The position numbers were made by a program, and so were the translations under genes. Below, piece after piece: positions 49,837-58,950 of a stretch of 64,000 bases of DNA (its first letter is position 1; each line of letters begins with the position of its first letter). Under the pieces are notes generated by a model. It saw only the letters and a list, made by a program, of their open reading frames with translations. It had not been told where the DNA came from and searched no databases. The stretch covers positions 20,359-84,358 of the forward strand of contig JAUJMQ010000005.1 in assembly GCA_030446775.1 (NCBI GenBank), written 5' to 3'. The DNA is from Egibacteraceae bacterium. GTDB lineage: Bacteria; Actinomycetota; Nitriliruptoria; Euzebyales; Egibacteraceae.

Positions 49837-50631
49837 CTACCTCGACGCCGACGGACGCCGCCGCGCCGAGCGCTGCGTTGCCGTCCCGCGCCGGTCGGGC
49901 TCTGCTTCACCGACGGGCTCGCCACGACCGGGATCGCCCGAGACCGGCTCGTCAGCCGCGGGATCGTCGTGTCGCGCGTCGGCGGCGCGCTCGAGGAAGA
50001 ACGCGCCGAGCATCCCGGCGAGGCTGGCGAACACCACGACGGAGTAGACGGCGAGGACCACCTCCACGACCTTGGCGGCGCCGGCGTCCCGCCCGAGTGG
50101 CTCACCGGTGACGGTCGCCAGCGCCGCGGCGTGCAGGGCGTCGGGATAGCTGGCGAACACCGCGAGCTCGAACAGCAGCAGGCTCGAGGCGAGCACGACA
50201 ATGAGCGTCACGGTGGCCAGCCAGGCCAGGCGGCTGGTGAGGCGCCGACCGGCGACCCGGCCCGACCGGATCGAGGCGGACAGCAGCCGGCCGAGACGCG
50301 GGATCCGCAGCCGCGCGAGCGGCCGCAGGAAGCGCAGGAACGGCACCGCGAGGAAGATCAGCTGCCACCAGTTGCGCCGCAGGAACCCGGCGGTGGACGG
50401 GGCGATGGTCAGCCGCAGGACGAACTCGCCCACGAAGACCGCCCACAGCACCCAGCCGGCGACCTCGAACGACGTCTGCAGGCGCCCCTCGGCCGGCACG
50501 ACGGTGTCGGCGAGCACGAGCAGCGAGAAGACGACGCCGGCGGCGGTCAGCGGCTTGTCCAGGCGCGCCGCGAGGCGCTCGGCGAGCGCCTCGCGCTCGG
50601 CGGCGGGGCGCTGCAGGACCCGCCCGGTCAT
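49837..50631 (-). CDS. Voltage-gated-channel-like ion transporter with non-canonical pore filter
   Basis: Six-TM-like pattern; LRRNWWQLIFLAVPFLRFLRPLARLRIPRLGRLL (S4-like Arg spacing); ALATVTGEPLGRDAGAAKVVEVVLAVYSVVVFASLAGML. Confidence 0.75.
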   Translation of the reverse strand: MTGRVLQRPAAEREALAERLAARLDKPLTAAGVVFSLLVLADTVVPAEGRLQTSFEVAGWVLWAVFVGEFVLRLTIAPSTAGFLRRNWWQLIFLAVPFLRFLRPLARLRIPRLGRLLSASIRSGRVAGRRLTSRLAWLATVTLIVVLASSLLLFELAVFASYPDALHAAALATVTGEPLGRDAGAAKVVEVVLAVYSVVVFASLAGMLGAFFLERAADARHDDPAADEPVSGDPGRGEPVGEAEPDRRGTATQRSARRRPSASR

Positions 50632-50716
50632 GCCCGCACCGCAGCGGCCGCAGCGGTCACGGCCGCACGCCTAGACACCGGCGGCTCGCCGGCTGCGCGT
50701 CCGGTGGGCGGGCGAC

Positions 50717-51648
50717 TCAAGGGGCATCGGGCTGGAGGCCCTCGCCGAGGAGCGCACCCAGCTCGCGGGCGTTGCGCACCCCGTAGTCGCGGTAGCAGTT
50801 GTTCATCACGAGGTGCGTCTCGTCTCACGCGCGCTGTCGGCGAGCTCGCGGACCTTGGGCGCCCACTCGCCCAGCTCGGCGGAGGAGTACAGGTAGCGGA
50901 AGCGCTCGGCAGCGGTGATCCCCTTGGCCTCCCAGGTCTCGGCGTTGTGGCCGTGGAAGCGGACCACCGCCAGGTCGGCGGTCGCGGCCAGCACCGGCGG
51001 CAGCGAGGACGAGAAGCCCTGCGGCATGTCGACGCACACGTAGGCCAGGCCGAGGTCGCGCAGCTGCGCGAGCGTCTTGTCGCGCGACCGGTCCTCCAGC
51101 CAGCTGCCGTGCCGGAACTCCACCGCGAGCTGGTAGTCCGGCAGACGGTCCGGGAGGGTGTCGAGGAACGCGCGGTTGTCGCGGCGGTTCGTGAAGTAGG
51201 GCGGGAACTGGAAGAAGACCGCGCCCAGCTTGCCCGCGGAGTGCAACGGCATGAGCGCGCGGCGGAAGTGCTCGAAGGCCCGGTCGACCGTCGCGCCGGG
51301 CAGGTGGTGCAGGTACACCGAGCGCTTGCCCTCATGCTCGGCGGGCAGGTCGGCGGCGACGTCCGGCCACAGCGACCTGCGCTGCGCCGGGTGCTGGGTG
51401 AGCAGCGCGTAGGCCTTGACGTCCATGCGGAAGTCGGCGGGAGTGCGTTCGGTCCACAGCGCCGCGAGCTCCTCGGTCGGCGGGTGGTAGTAGGTCGCGT
51501 CGACCTCGACCATGGGGAAGATCGAGGCGTAGTGGCGCAGGCGGGCCTCGGCCGACATCGTTCGCTTGGGATACCAGTCGGACTCCTTGACCAGGGTGGG
51601 GTCGGTCCACGACGCCGTCCCCACTCGGATTCGGCGCGCGGCGGCCAT
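50717..51648 (-). CDS. DUF72 domain-containing protein (C-terminal frameshift near 50820)
   Basis: IRVGTASWTDPTLVKESDWYPKRTMSAEARLRHYASIFPMVEVDATYY, GAVFFQFPPYF; true C-terminus ETHLVMNNCYRDYGVRNARELGALLGEGLQPDAP* in adjacent frame. Confidence 0.9.
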
Positions 51649-52385
51649 CACAGCGCCAGCAGCACGAGGGTGTAGCCGGCCGCCCCGGCCAGGAAGGCGC
51701 TGAAGCGGCTCTCGCGCTCCGCCGGCAGCTCCTCCTTCATGACGTTCAGCACGACGCCGCCGGCCAGGAACGCCAACAGCAGCCCGAGGAAGGCGTCGGA
51801 GACCTCCGTGAGCGCCCCGACCAGCCAGCCGAGCAGGACCGCCGCGGCACAGACCCACCGGCCCGCGCGGTGGTAGACGCGCCGATGGTGCTCACGCAGG
51901 CCGTGGTCGTTGACCACGAAGTGGACACCCATCGCGACGGCGAACAGGCCGAGGGAGAGGGCGGTGTTGTCCTCGCGGTGGACGAGCAGGTAGCCGATGA
52001 TGGCGTTGTAGGCGGCGTACGAGCCGATCACGAGCCAGGCGGCACCCTCCGACGTCTCGTCGACGCCTTCCTCGTCCTGCCGCTCCCGGCTCGACCGTCG
52101 GCTGTGGCGCTCCAGGCCGTAGAAGATCGCCAGCCCGACGAGCGCGAGCAGGTAGACGTGGGTCTCCAGCTCCGCGAGCGCCCCCGACGCCAGCTCACTG
52201 ACGGCCTCCTGGGCCTCGTTGAGCTCTGGGAGCAGGTGCACGAAGACGTAGGCGACCGAGATCCCACCCGCGACCGACAGCCACCAGCTGCGCGGCACCC
52301 CCTCCAGGAACCGCATTCGCCCCGCGAGCAGGTGCAGCACGGCCAGGACGAGCGCGGCGACGAGCGCGAGCCAGACGGTCTCCAT
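51648..52385 (-). CDS. ZIP-family-like integral membrane protein
   Basis: Eight-TM-like pattern with SVAYVFVHLLPELNEAQE, GVHFVVNDHGLREHH. Confidence 0.7.
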   Translation of the reverse strand: METVWLALVAALVLAVLHLLAGRMRFLEGVPRSWWLSVAGGISVAYVFVHLLPELNEAQEAVSELASGALAELETHVYLLALVGLAIFYGLERHSRRSSRERQDEEGVDETSEGAAWLVIGSYAAYNAIIGYLLVHREDNTALSLGLFAVAMGVHFVVNDHGLREHHRRVYHRAGRWVCAAAVLLGWLVGALTEVSDAFLGLLLAFLAGGVVLNVMKEELPAERESRFSAFLAGAAGYTLVLLAL

Positions 52386-52493
52386 GCGGCCAGTGCTCCC
52401 CGGGTCCGCGCACCGCTATGCGCCGGGGTCGTTCGGGCGTCCGGGTCTCCGGCGCGGGACCGCCGACCCGGCCGAGGCTACGCTGACGCCGCC

Positions 52494-52570
52494 GCCGGGA
52501 TAGCTCTGTCGTTCAGAGCAGCGCTCTTGTAAAGCGATGGTCGCGGGTTCGAATCCCGCTCCCGGATCCA
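52494..52570 (+). tRNA. tRNA-Thr (anticodon TGT), CCA encoded, non-canonical D-loop
   Basis: Anticodon loop CTTGTAA, T-arm GCGGGTTCGAATCCCGC, acceptor CCGGGA/TCCCGG, CCA end; 6-bp D-stem GCTCTG-TCGTT-CAGAGC. Confidence 0.8.
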
Positions 52571-52601
52571 CGTTTCCGCAAGTCAGCGGCCTTCGCGCGA
52601 G

Positions 52602-52628
52602 GCGGCCCCGGCGCAGCGCGGGGGCCGC
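52602..52628. terminator. GC-rich hairpin downstream of tRNA
   Basis: GCGGCCCC ... GGGGCCGC. Confidence 0.5.
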
Positions 52629-52711
52629 GTGACTCAAAAGTGACTCACGAGAGTGGCGGGGCCGGACGAGGGCGGTGCAGATCCGGCAGTATGCGCTGAG
52701 ACGAAACCGAC

Positions 52712-53340
52712 ATGGTGAGGGCTATGCGAGTTGGCTTGGAGGACGGGCGTGATGCGTTCCTCGACGGGCTAAGCGCGTTCGTCAACGTGGTTCAGGCGCT
52801 CGATGAACGCCAAGCGCTCTCCGCGAGCCGGTGTCACGGCTGGAGCGTCGCGGACGTGCTTGTGCACGTACATATCGGGCTGCAGGACATGTTCTTGGGC
52901 TTCGTGTCCCCAACGGACCGCACCCCGGACACTGACGCCGCGACGTACTGGCGTGCTGAATTGCCGAGTAATGATTCGGATGCCGACGACATCGCGAAAA
53001 TTCGCTTCGTCCGCCTACTCGCCGCGGCATACAGGCGTCCGAGCGGGCTGGTTTGGCACCTCCTTAACACGGCAGAGGGCGTCGCCAAGGCAGCGCGCGC
53101 CGCAAAGCCCGGCGCGCTGGAGTTTCAGAACCACGTCCTCCTCATGGGTGACTTCCTCGCGACATGGGCTGTTGAGCTGGCGGTTCATCACCTAGACCTC
53201 GGAAAGGAACTCCGATTAGCGTCTCCGCCCGCGCCGTCCGCTCTGCGTCTCGCCCGCGCCACCGTCGAATCACTTGTAGGGAAGTTGCCGAACGATTGGC
53301 CGGACGAGCGGGTGGTGCTTCTAGGTACGGGACGCGTCAA
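52712..53340 (+). pseudogene. Maleylpyruvate isomerase/TIGR03083-type protein, 3' end replaced by transposase-derived DNA
   Basis: CHGWSVADVLVHVHIGLQDMF...ATWAVELAVHHLDLGKELRLASPP...VVLLGTGR, then sequence switches to antisense transposase. Confidence 0.7.
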
Positions 53341-53967
53341 AGCTCATGAGAGAGAGGTGCACGCGGCGGGAGAGGTCGTTCTGCGGCTTCCCGCGCAGGC
53401 GCAGGCTCACCACCTCGCCGGACGGCCGCTCGGCCTGCGCGACGCGGGCCTTGACGTAGGTCGCGTCGCAGAACACGTACGGAAACGTGGTGTGGTCCAG
53501 CCGTCGACCGCGGAACGCGGCGACCTGCTCATCGATCTCGCTGCGGATGCGGCTGACGGTGGACTTCGACACGCCGGTGTCACGACCCAGCGCGCGAACC
53601 AGGTCGTCGACCTTGCGCGTGGAGGTGGCGTGCACGTACGCCGACATGATCACCGCCCACAACGCCCGGTCGACACGGCGGCGCGGCTCCAGCAGCGACG
53701 GGAAGAACGACCCCCCTTGACCTGGGGATCCGCAGCTCCACATCCCCGCCGGCGTCGACAACAGCTTGGCGCGCCCGCCGTTGCGCTGATTGCTGCGCGT
53801 GTCGGTCCGCTCGTGCGGCGCCGCACCGATCGCGGTGGTCAGCTCACCATCGATCAGCTGTTGCAGCGCCTGGTCAACAGCCGGCGGAACAGGTCCTTGG
53901 TCGCGCCGTCGTCGGCCGCGACGCCGGCGAGCACGTCGGCGAGTCGGGCATCATCGTCATGGGCCAT
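53321..53967 (-). mobile_element. IS256/Mutator-type transposase N-terminal fragment
   Basis: FFPSLLEPRRRVDRALWAVIMSAYVHATSTRKVDDLVRALGRDTGVSKSTVSRIRSEIDEQVAAFRGRRLDHTTFPYVFCDATYVKARVAQAERPSG; no full catalytic C-terminus; upstream part in another frame. Confidence 0.88.
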
Positions 53968-54412
53968 CTCAGTATCTCCTGTGCGAGCTCTTGGTAGGAA
54001 CTCGCTGAGAGTCACACGGTGGCCCACCTCATCGGCGGAACCCGGCCTACTTCCACCACTCGGTGGGACGGCTACCTGCGTCCCTGCCTCGACTGTGGTC
54101 GGCCGGCGGCCAGCCGCTGTGGCGACTGCTCGTCGGCGCGGGATGCGCGTGGCGGCCGCCCGACGCCGGAGCACGGCCGAGCGCGCCTACGGCGGCGCTT
54201 GGCAGGGACTGAGCCCGCCCGGCGCCTGCGTCCGCGAGGAGGTCGTCGGCGAGCTGCGCCGACCCCAGCGCTGACCGGCGTGACGCAAACGTGACGCAAG
54301 AAGTTCGGGAACGCCCCGGGCGCTGACCTTGGCCTCGACCGCGGTAAACCTGCCCCGGTTTACCTGCGGGGTTTAATCTCACCAAACGGCACCTATGGAC
54401 AGTTGAACCCGG

Positions 54413-54877
54413 TCACGTACCTGCGCTGCCATGGTGTTTCCACAGCCGGGGGTCATAGTGCTGCCGGACATACGCGACGGCTTTGTCGCGCTGTACACCG
54501 TCGAGCACCGCCAGGCATGCCAGTGCTGTGCCTGTCCGACCGCCACCGCCGCTGCAGGCGATCTCCACCCGTTGCTGGGCGGCCCGCTCCCACACGTCCA
54601 CCAGAGCGTCACGGGCGGTTTCCCGGTCGGAAGGAAGGCCAAAGTCCGGCCAGCGCAACCACTGTGACGGCCAAGGCATCGGAGGTGGCTCATCGCCCAA
54701 CAGGTACAGCCCGAATTCCGGCAGCGGGCCGTCCCGCTCCAGTCCCCGTCCCCGCACGACCCGACCGCTCGGCAGCGTCAGGACGCCGGCAGCAGTCGAC
54801 GCCCAACCGTGAACCATGCCGTTTCCATACTGCCGCTTCAGGACGACCCCTCGACGGCGCCATACCTCGGGGGTCAA
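54413..54877 (-). CDS. Cysteine phosphatase-like (CX5R) protein, C-terminus probably altered
   Basis: EIACSGGGGRTGTALACLAVLDGVQRDKAVAYVRQHYDPR. Confidence 0.7.
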   Translation of the reverse strand: MTPEVWRRRGVVLKRQYGNGMVHGWASTAAGVLTLPSGRVVRGRGLERDGPLPEFGLYLLGDEPPPMPWPSQWLRWPDFGLPSDRETARDALVDVWERAAQQRVEIACSGGGGRTGTALACLAVLDGVQRDKAVAYVRQHYDPRLWKHHGSAGT

Positions 54878-55217
54878 CCCACATCAGAAGGTCCTCCGTG
54901 GGGCTGCGCAGTCCTTCGGGCGTTGGATTGCGTGCGAGTCCTCTCACAGCGATCACGGATGGATGCTGGGCTGGCGTTGACGACGGCATGAATGACCGCG
55001 GCCATAGAGCCGGTGATCCACCGACGGCGGCGTACGGAGCCTCGGCGCATCGGCACCCCCGACGTACGTTGTCGGGATGCGCGAGCCTGACGACATCCCG
55101 TGAGCCCTTCTCGACGGCAGCTACGCGCGCGCCGGCGCCCATCTGACCTCCATCCACGGTCCTGCGCGCTTACGGCCAGGACCTCGTCGTCCGACTGGCG
55201 GGTATGCGATCTTCGTC

Positions 55218-55640
55218 GTGGCGACCACGATACGGCCGCCTCGGGGGCCGGTCGACAGCTTCCTGTACCGGGGGCAGGTGCGGTTCGGAACGGCTGCCGG
55301 CGCGGTGCGGGCGCGCCACCTGGCGCGGTCTCCCGCTGTGTCGGCGACCCATGTGCGGGGCGAGACGCTTGTCGTCACCGCGCACGGCAACGCGAGGCTG
55401 CTCGACATGGATGGCGCGGATGGCGACTTCCGTGACTTCCTGCGCGAGCACTACGGCGACACCTACGACGAGTTCATCGCCGGATCGCCGCGATGCCCGT
55501 TCGCGGCTGACATGAGCGTCCACGCCCGTCTACCGACGAGGCGGCCGCACACGAACCACAGACCGGGCCGCGGACAGACTGCCTCGAGGTTGCAGCCGTC
55601 GCGGCCAACGCGGCACGACGACGGGGGCGCAAGCCGGTGA
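55218..55640 (+). pseudogene. Fragment resembling PPOX/pyridoxamine-oxidase family, C-terminus altered
   Basis: RGQVRFGTAAGAVRARHLARSPAVSATHVRGETLVVTAHGNARLLDMDGADGDFRDFLREHYGDTYDEF. Confidence 0.45.
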
Positions 55641-56219
55641 CGACGGTGGACCGCGGCCTCGACGGCAGGCTGCTGGCTGCGGTGACGGCGTGCACAGTAG
55701 CCGCTCGTCAGGCGCGACGTACGTCGCCGGTTTCGGCGACCTCGGTCAGCAACCCTGATCAGGTCGATGAGCTGCTGCTGGGCCTGGGCGAGCTCACCTC
55801 GATGCGAGTGCTGCCAGTTCGGTGCCGTGGTGCCCGCGGTGGTGGCAGATGAGGCGTAGGCCTCGAGCACCGCTTCCAGACGCTCGCCGGCGCCGCCCGG
55901 TTGGTCCCGGAGTTCGGCGAGGCGTTCGATCGTTGACGTGACGTTGGTGCCAGCAAGCAGGATCGCCTCGACGTCTGCAAAGCGTACAGCGTCGCACGAT
56001 GGATGCTGATCTGCGACATCGTCACGACGTCAGGCCGTGCTCGGAGGCGCGGTGTCCAGGATCGCCAGACGCACCGCGTGGCGGTGCGCCTGGATCGTGT
56101 CGTTCCACAGCTTCGCACCGAGTGTACGGATGGCGGTACGACACCGTGCCTTGACATAGACCATCGTAAACTGCCTGCCGTGACCGACGCTCGAGGACCG
56201 AGCGACAGAGGAGACGCGC

Positions 56220-56519
56220 ATGGCTGAACGGCCCCGCGACGCCGACGCCGGCGACGACACCGGCGACGGAGCGACCACCGGCGCTCGCTGGCAGAAGGTC
56301 GTTGGGATCATCGGTCTCGTCGTGGTCCTGGGGCTTGGCGTGGTGATGTTCGGTCGACAGCCCGTCAACACGCACCGGATGCGAGCCAGGGGCGACAGAT
56401 CGACACGGAGGTCTGAGCTGATGCGGCGCGACTCGCCGGCTCGCCCAGGTTCGCGCTGGCTCTGCTGGCGCTTGCGGCAGCGGCGTTCAACGGGCTGGCG
56501 GTCTTCCAGCCCGCTCTGA
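56220..56519 (+). CDS. Small single-TM protein, C-terminus probably out of frame
   Basis: WQKVVGIIGLVVVLGLGVVMFG hydrophobic segment. Confidence 0.35.
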   Translation: MAERPRDADAGDDTGDGATTGARWQKVVGIIGLVVVLGLGVVMFGRQPVNTHRMRARGDRSTRRSELMRRDSPARPGSRWLCWRLRQRRSTGWRSSSPL

Positions 56520-56749
56520 TCGGCGGTCGCCGACATGTCCGAGATGCACTTCGTGGGGGCGCACCACCGCACGCACGACCTCACCTTCGCGTTGCGACCA
56601 CGGCCGTCGCGACTCGCCCAGAACGGGGCCGTCGAAGAACATCGCCGGTCAGCCGATGGCACTGATCCCCTCGGCGCGCTGGCTTGTAACCTCTGTCCTG
56701 GCGAACAACAGGAACGTTCTGCAGCCGGTGGGTAACGCATGGCGCGCTC

Positions 56750-57160
56750 ATGGCGACGGTCTCCACCCCGCTGGACGTGACTTTTTCCGTTCATTCAGCG
56801 CCGAGCGACTGGCTGATGCTCGCGCTGGTCATCATGGGAGCGGTGCCGTTGCTCATGTTCGCCTCCACCAACCTGGGGCTGCAGGGGACGGCGACCGATG
56901 ACCATGCCGGCCTCGGACCGGCTTCATGGCCGCCACCAGCTTCACCATCATCGGCGGCGATGCGGCCCGCTCACGGCATGGCTGCCGGCCTCCTCCCAGC
57001 CGTCCTGGGGCTGCGCGGTATCCTGACGCAACCTCGAGCCTCAGCCTGGTCTGTGCGCTCGCGGCCACATGGGGTGCCGTGTTCGTCGCGGCGGCCGAAC
57101 TACCGACGTGGAGCGCCCGGCGCGGTGGACGGGCGTCGCGACCGGCCGCTTTACACTGAC
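56750..57160 (+). pseudogene. Frameshifted small membrane protein
   Basis: SDWLMLALVIMGAVPLLMFASTNLGLQGTATDDHAG / FMAATSFTIIGG / YPDATSSLSLVCALAATWGAVFVAAAE in different frames. Confidence 0.45.
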
Positions 57161-57966
57161 GAACCATCCGCAGGGACCGCGCCTTCGCATCTGCGGCCGT
57201 TCGCGCGCTATGGGTGCACCGGCAGACGCTGGTTGACGTCTACATGCCACACCCTGGTCCCGTCTATCATGGAAGCCATCGTTCAGGGGCCCGTGCCGCT
57301 CGGAACGCGAGCCCGGCTGGTGGGAGGCGAGCAGCGCCTCGAGGTCGGTGAGCGCGGCAGCGATGTCGTCGCCAGCCATGTCGTGGTGCCTTCGACGACA
57401 AAGACGGCGGTGGTCGTGGTCGCGTCGGTCGTCGGCGGTCGCCAGCACCAGCGTCGCGCGGTACGCGGTCGTCACGAAGGCGCTTCGCCGGTCTCCGGGT
57501 GGACCGGTTCCGCGACTCCGATGCCGGTGAAGACTTCGTCGCCGGTGGCGAACCGAACGTTGATGGTGCCGGTCACCTTGGCGAGGTCGAAGACCGCCAC
57601 GGGCACCGCGCGGATGGAGACGTGCCGATGTCGACGAGGGAGCGAGATCTCGCCGCGCGCTTGGGCAGGCAGCAGCGCCTCCGGCGCGCTGCTGCGTCGT
57701 CCGAAGCGGCGGAACGCGCGGCGCCACGCGGCGAGCATCGGCGAGCGCGGTGCCGTGGAGCCTGGAGCCGCGGCCTGCGTCGGGTCGTCAAGCGGAACTG
57801 GCCGCGTTGACCAGTCCGGTCGTGTGCACCAGCCCGGCGCGGATCGTCGGGCAGCGCTTGCAGGATGGCGTCGTCGTAGCTGAACATCGTCCGACCTCAC
57901 GTCGTGTCGTCAAACTCCGCGGTCGTGTGGCGCTGCGGCGGGATGGCAGGCTGCCGGGTCTGCGCC

Positions 57967-58265
57967 TCACGTGAGGAGGCTGGCGAGGATGAAGCCGCCG
58001 AGCCCTGCGCCGAGGGTGACGAGCAGCGACTGCCATCGCGTCACAGCCAGCGCGCAGCCCACCGCGGTGAGCATCACAGGGTCGGTGACGCCGGCCTCCG
58101 ACCCGGTCAGGCTCACTGCGGCGAGTGCGGCGAACAGCGGTGCGGGGAGTCGTTGGACGAGCCTTTGGCGGCGGCGCCGCGCGGTGGCGGGAGCAGCGCG
58201 AGCGCCGCGACCCGGCTGCCGGCTGTGACGGCGGCCACCACGAGGACCAGCGTCAGCAGGCTCAC
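57967..58265 (-). CDS. azlD: AzlD-like branched-chain amino acid transport subunit (frameshifted)
   Basis: VSLLTLVLVVAAVTAGSRVAALALLPPP / RLPAPLFAALAAVSLTG / DPVMLTAVGCALAVTRWQSLLVTLGAGLGGFILASLLT*. Confidence 0.7.
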
Positions 58266-58921
58266 GGTGCTGGAACCGCAGATGCGACCACGATGGCCAC
58301 CGCGATCGCTCCGGGCGCGCCGGCGCCCGGCCAGAGGACAAGGAGCCCAAGGGCGCCACCGCCGGCGAGGAGGCACGCGCGGCGTCGGATCGTGTCGCCG
58401 CGGTCAGGGCGGCCAGGCCCACGAACAGCACCGGGAACAGTGCGCCGGCAAGCGGCTCGAGGGTCGCGAACGAGGCCCCGGCGACGCCGGCGACGGTCCC
58501 GAGGACCCACGCGAGATACGCGAGTCCACCCGCGGTGGCGAGCGTCCGATCGACGGGGCTCTTCCCGCGTCAACGCCAGGCCGGTCGTCTCGTCGATGAG
58601 GAACCACGACACCAGCAGGCGGCGCCGTCGGCCGGCGGCAAGTCTCGGCTGCAGCAGCGCTCCGAGCGGCAGGTGCCGCAGCGCCAGTGTCGCGACGCCG
58701 GCGAGCACGCCGGCCGGAGCCGCCCCTGCGGCGAGCAGGGCGATCATCGTGAACTGCGCCGCTCCCGAGAAGATCACCACGGAGCCGAGCACCGCCAGTT
58801 CCGGGCCGAGTACCGGTCGCGCGGCGGCTCCGTAGACGACGCCGAACACGCCGATGGCTGCGGCAACCGGTAGCGAGGCGGTCACCAGGCTCGTGCGAGC
58901 GGGACGTCTTGCGTTGGCCAT
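58262..58921 (-). CDS. azlC: AzlC-family transporter (frameshifted)
   Basis: ASLPVAAAIGVFGVVYGAAARPVLGPELAVLGSVVIFSGAAQFTMIALLAAGAAPAGVLAGVATLALRHLPLGALLQPRL, VSWFLIDETTGLAL. Confidence 0.8.
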   Translation of the reverse strand: MANARRPARTSLVTASLPVAAAIGVFGVVYGAAARPVLGPELAVLGSVVIFSGAAQFTMIALLAAGAAPAGVLAGVATLALRHLPLGALLQPRLAAGRRRRLLVSWFLIDETTGLALTREEPRRSDARHRGWTRVSRVGPRDRRRRRRGLVRDPRAACRRTVPGAVRGPGRPDRGDTIRRRACLLAGGGALGLLVLWPGAGAPGAIAVAIVVASAVPAP

Positions 58922-58950
58922 GCCCGCCAACCTACGGCTAAGATGGTCCC
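58922..58950. promoter_or_regulatory. 29-bp divergent intergenic region with two back-to-back -10-like boxes
   Basis: TAGGTT (minus, 58929-58934) 7 nt from azlC ATG; TAAGAT (plus, 58939-58944) 6 nt from mocR GTG. Confidence 0.6.

Noticed and set aside
48511-51675. 1054-aa plus-strand ORF
   Set aside because: Spans the ABC permease in the wrong frame and the antisense of the channel and DUF72 genes; typical high-GC shadow ORF.
57180-57900. Several overlapping ORFs in the accessory patch
   Set aside because: One segment (ISLPRRHRHVSIRAVPVAVFDLAKVTGTINVRFATGDEVF) looks protein-like on the minus strand, but flanks change frame repeatedly and I could not assign a family or boundaries.
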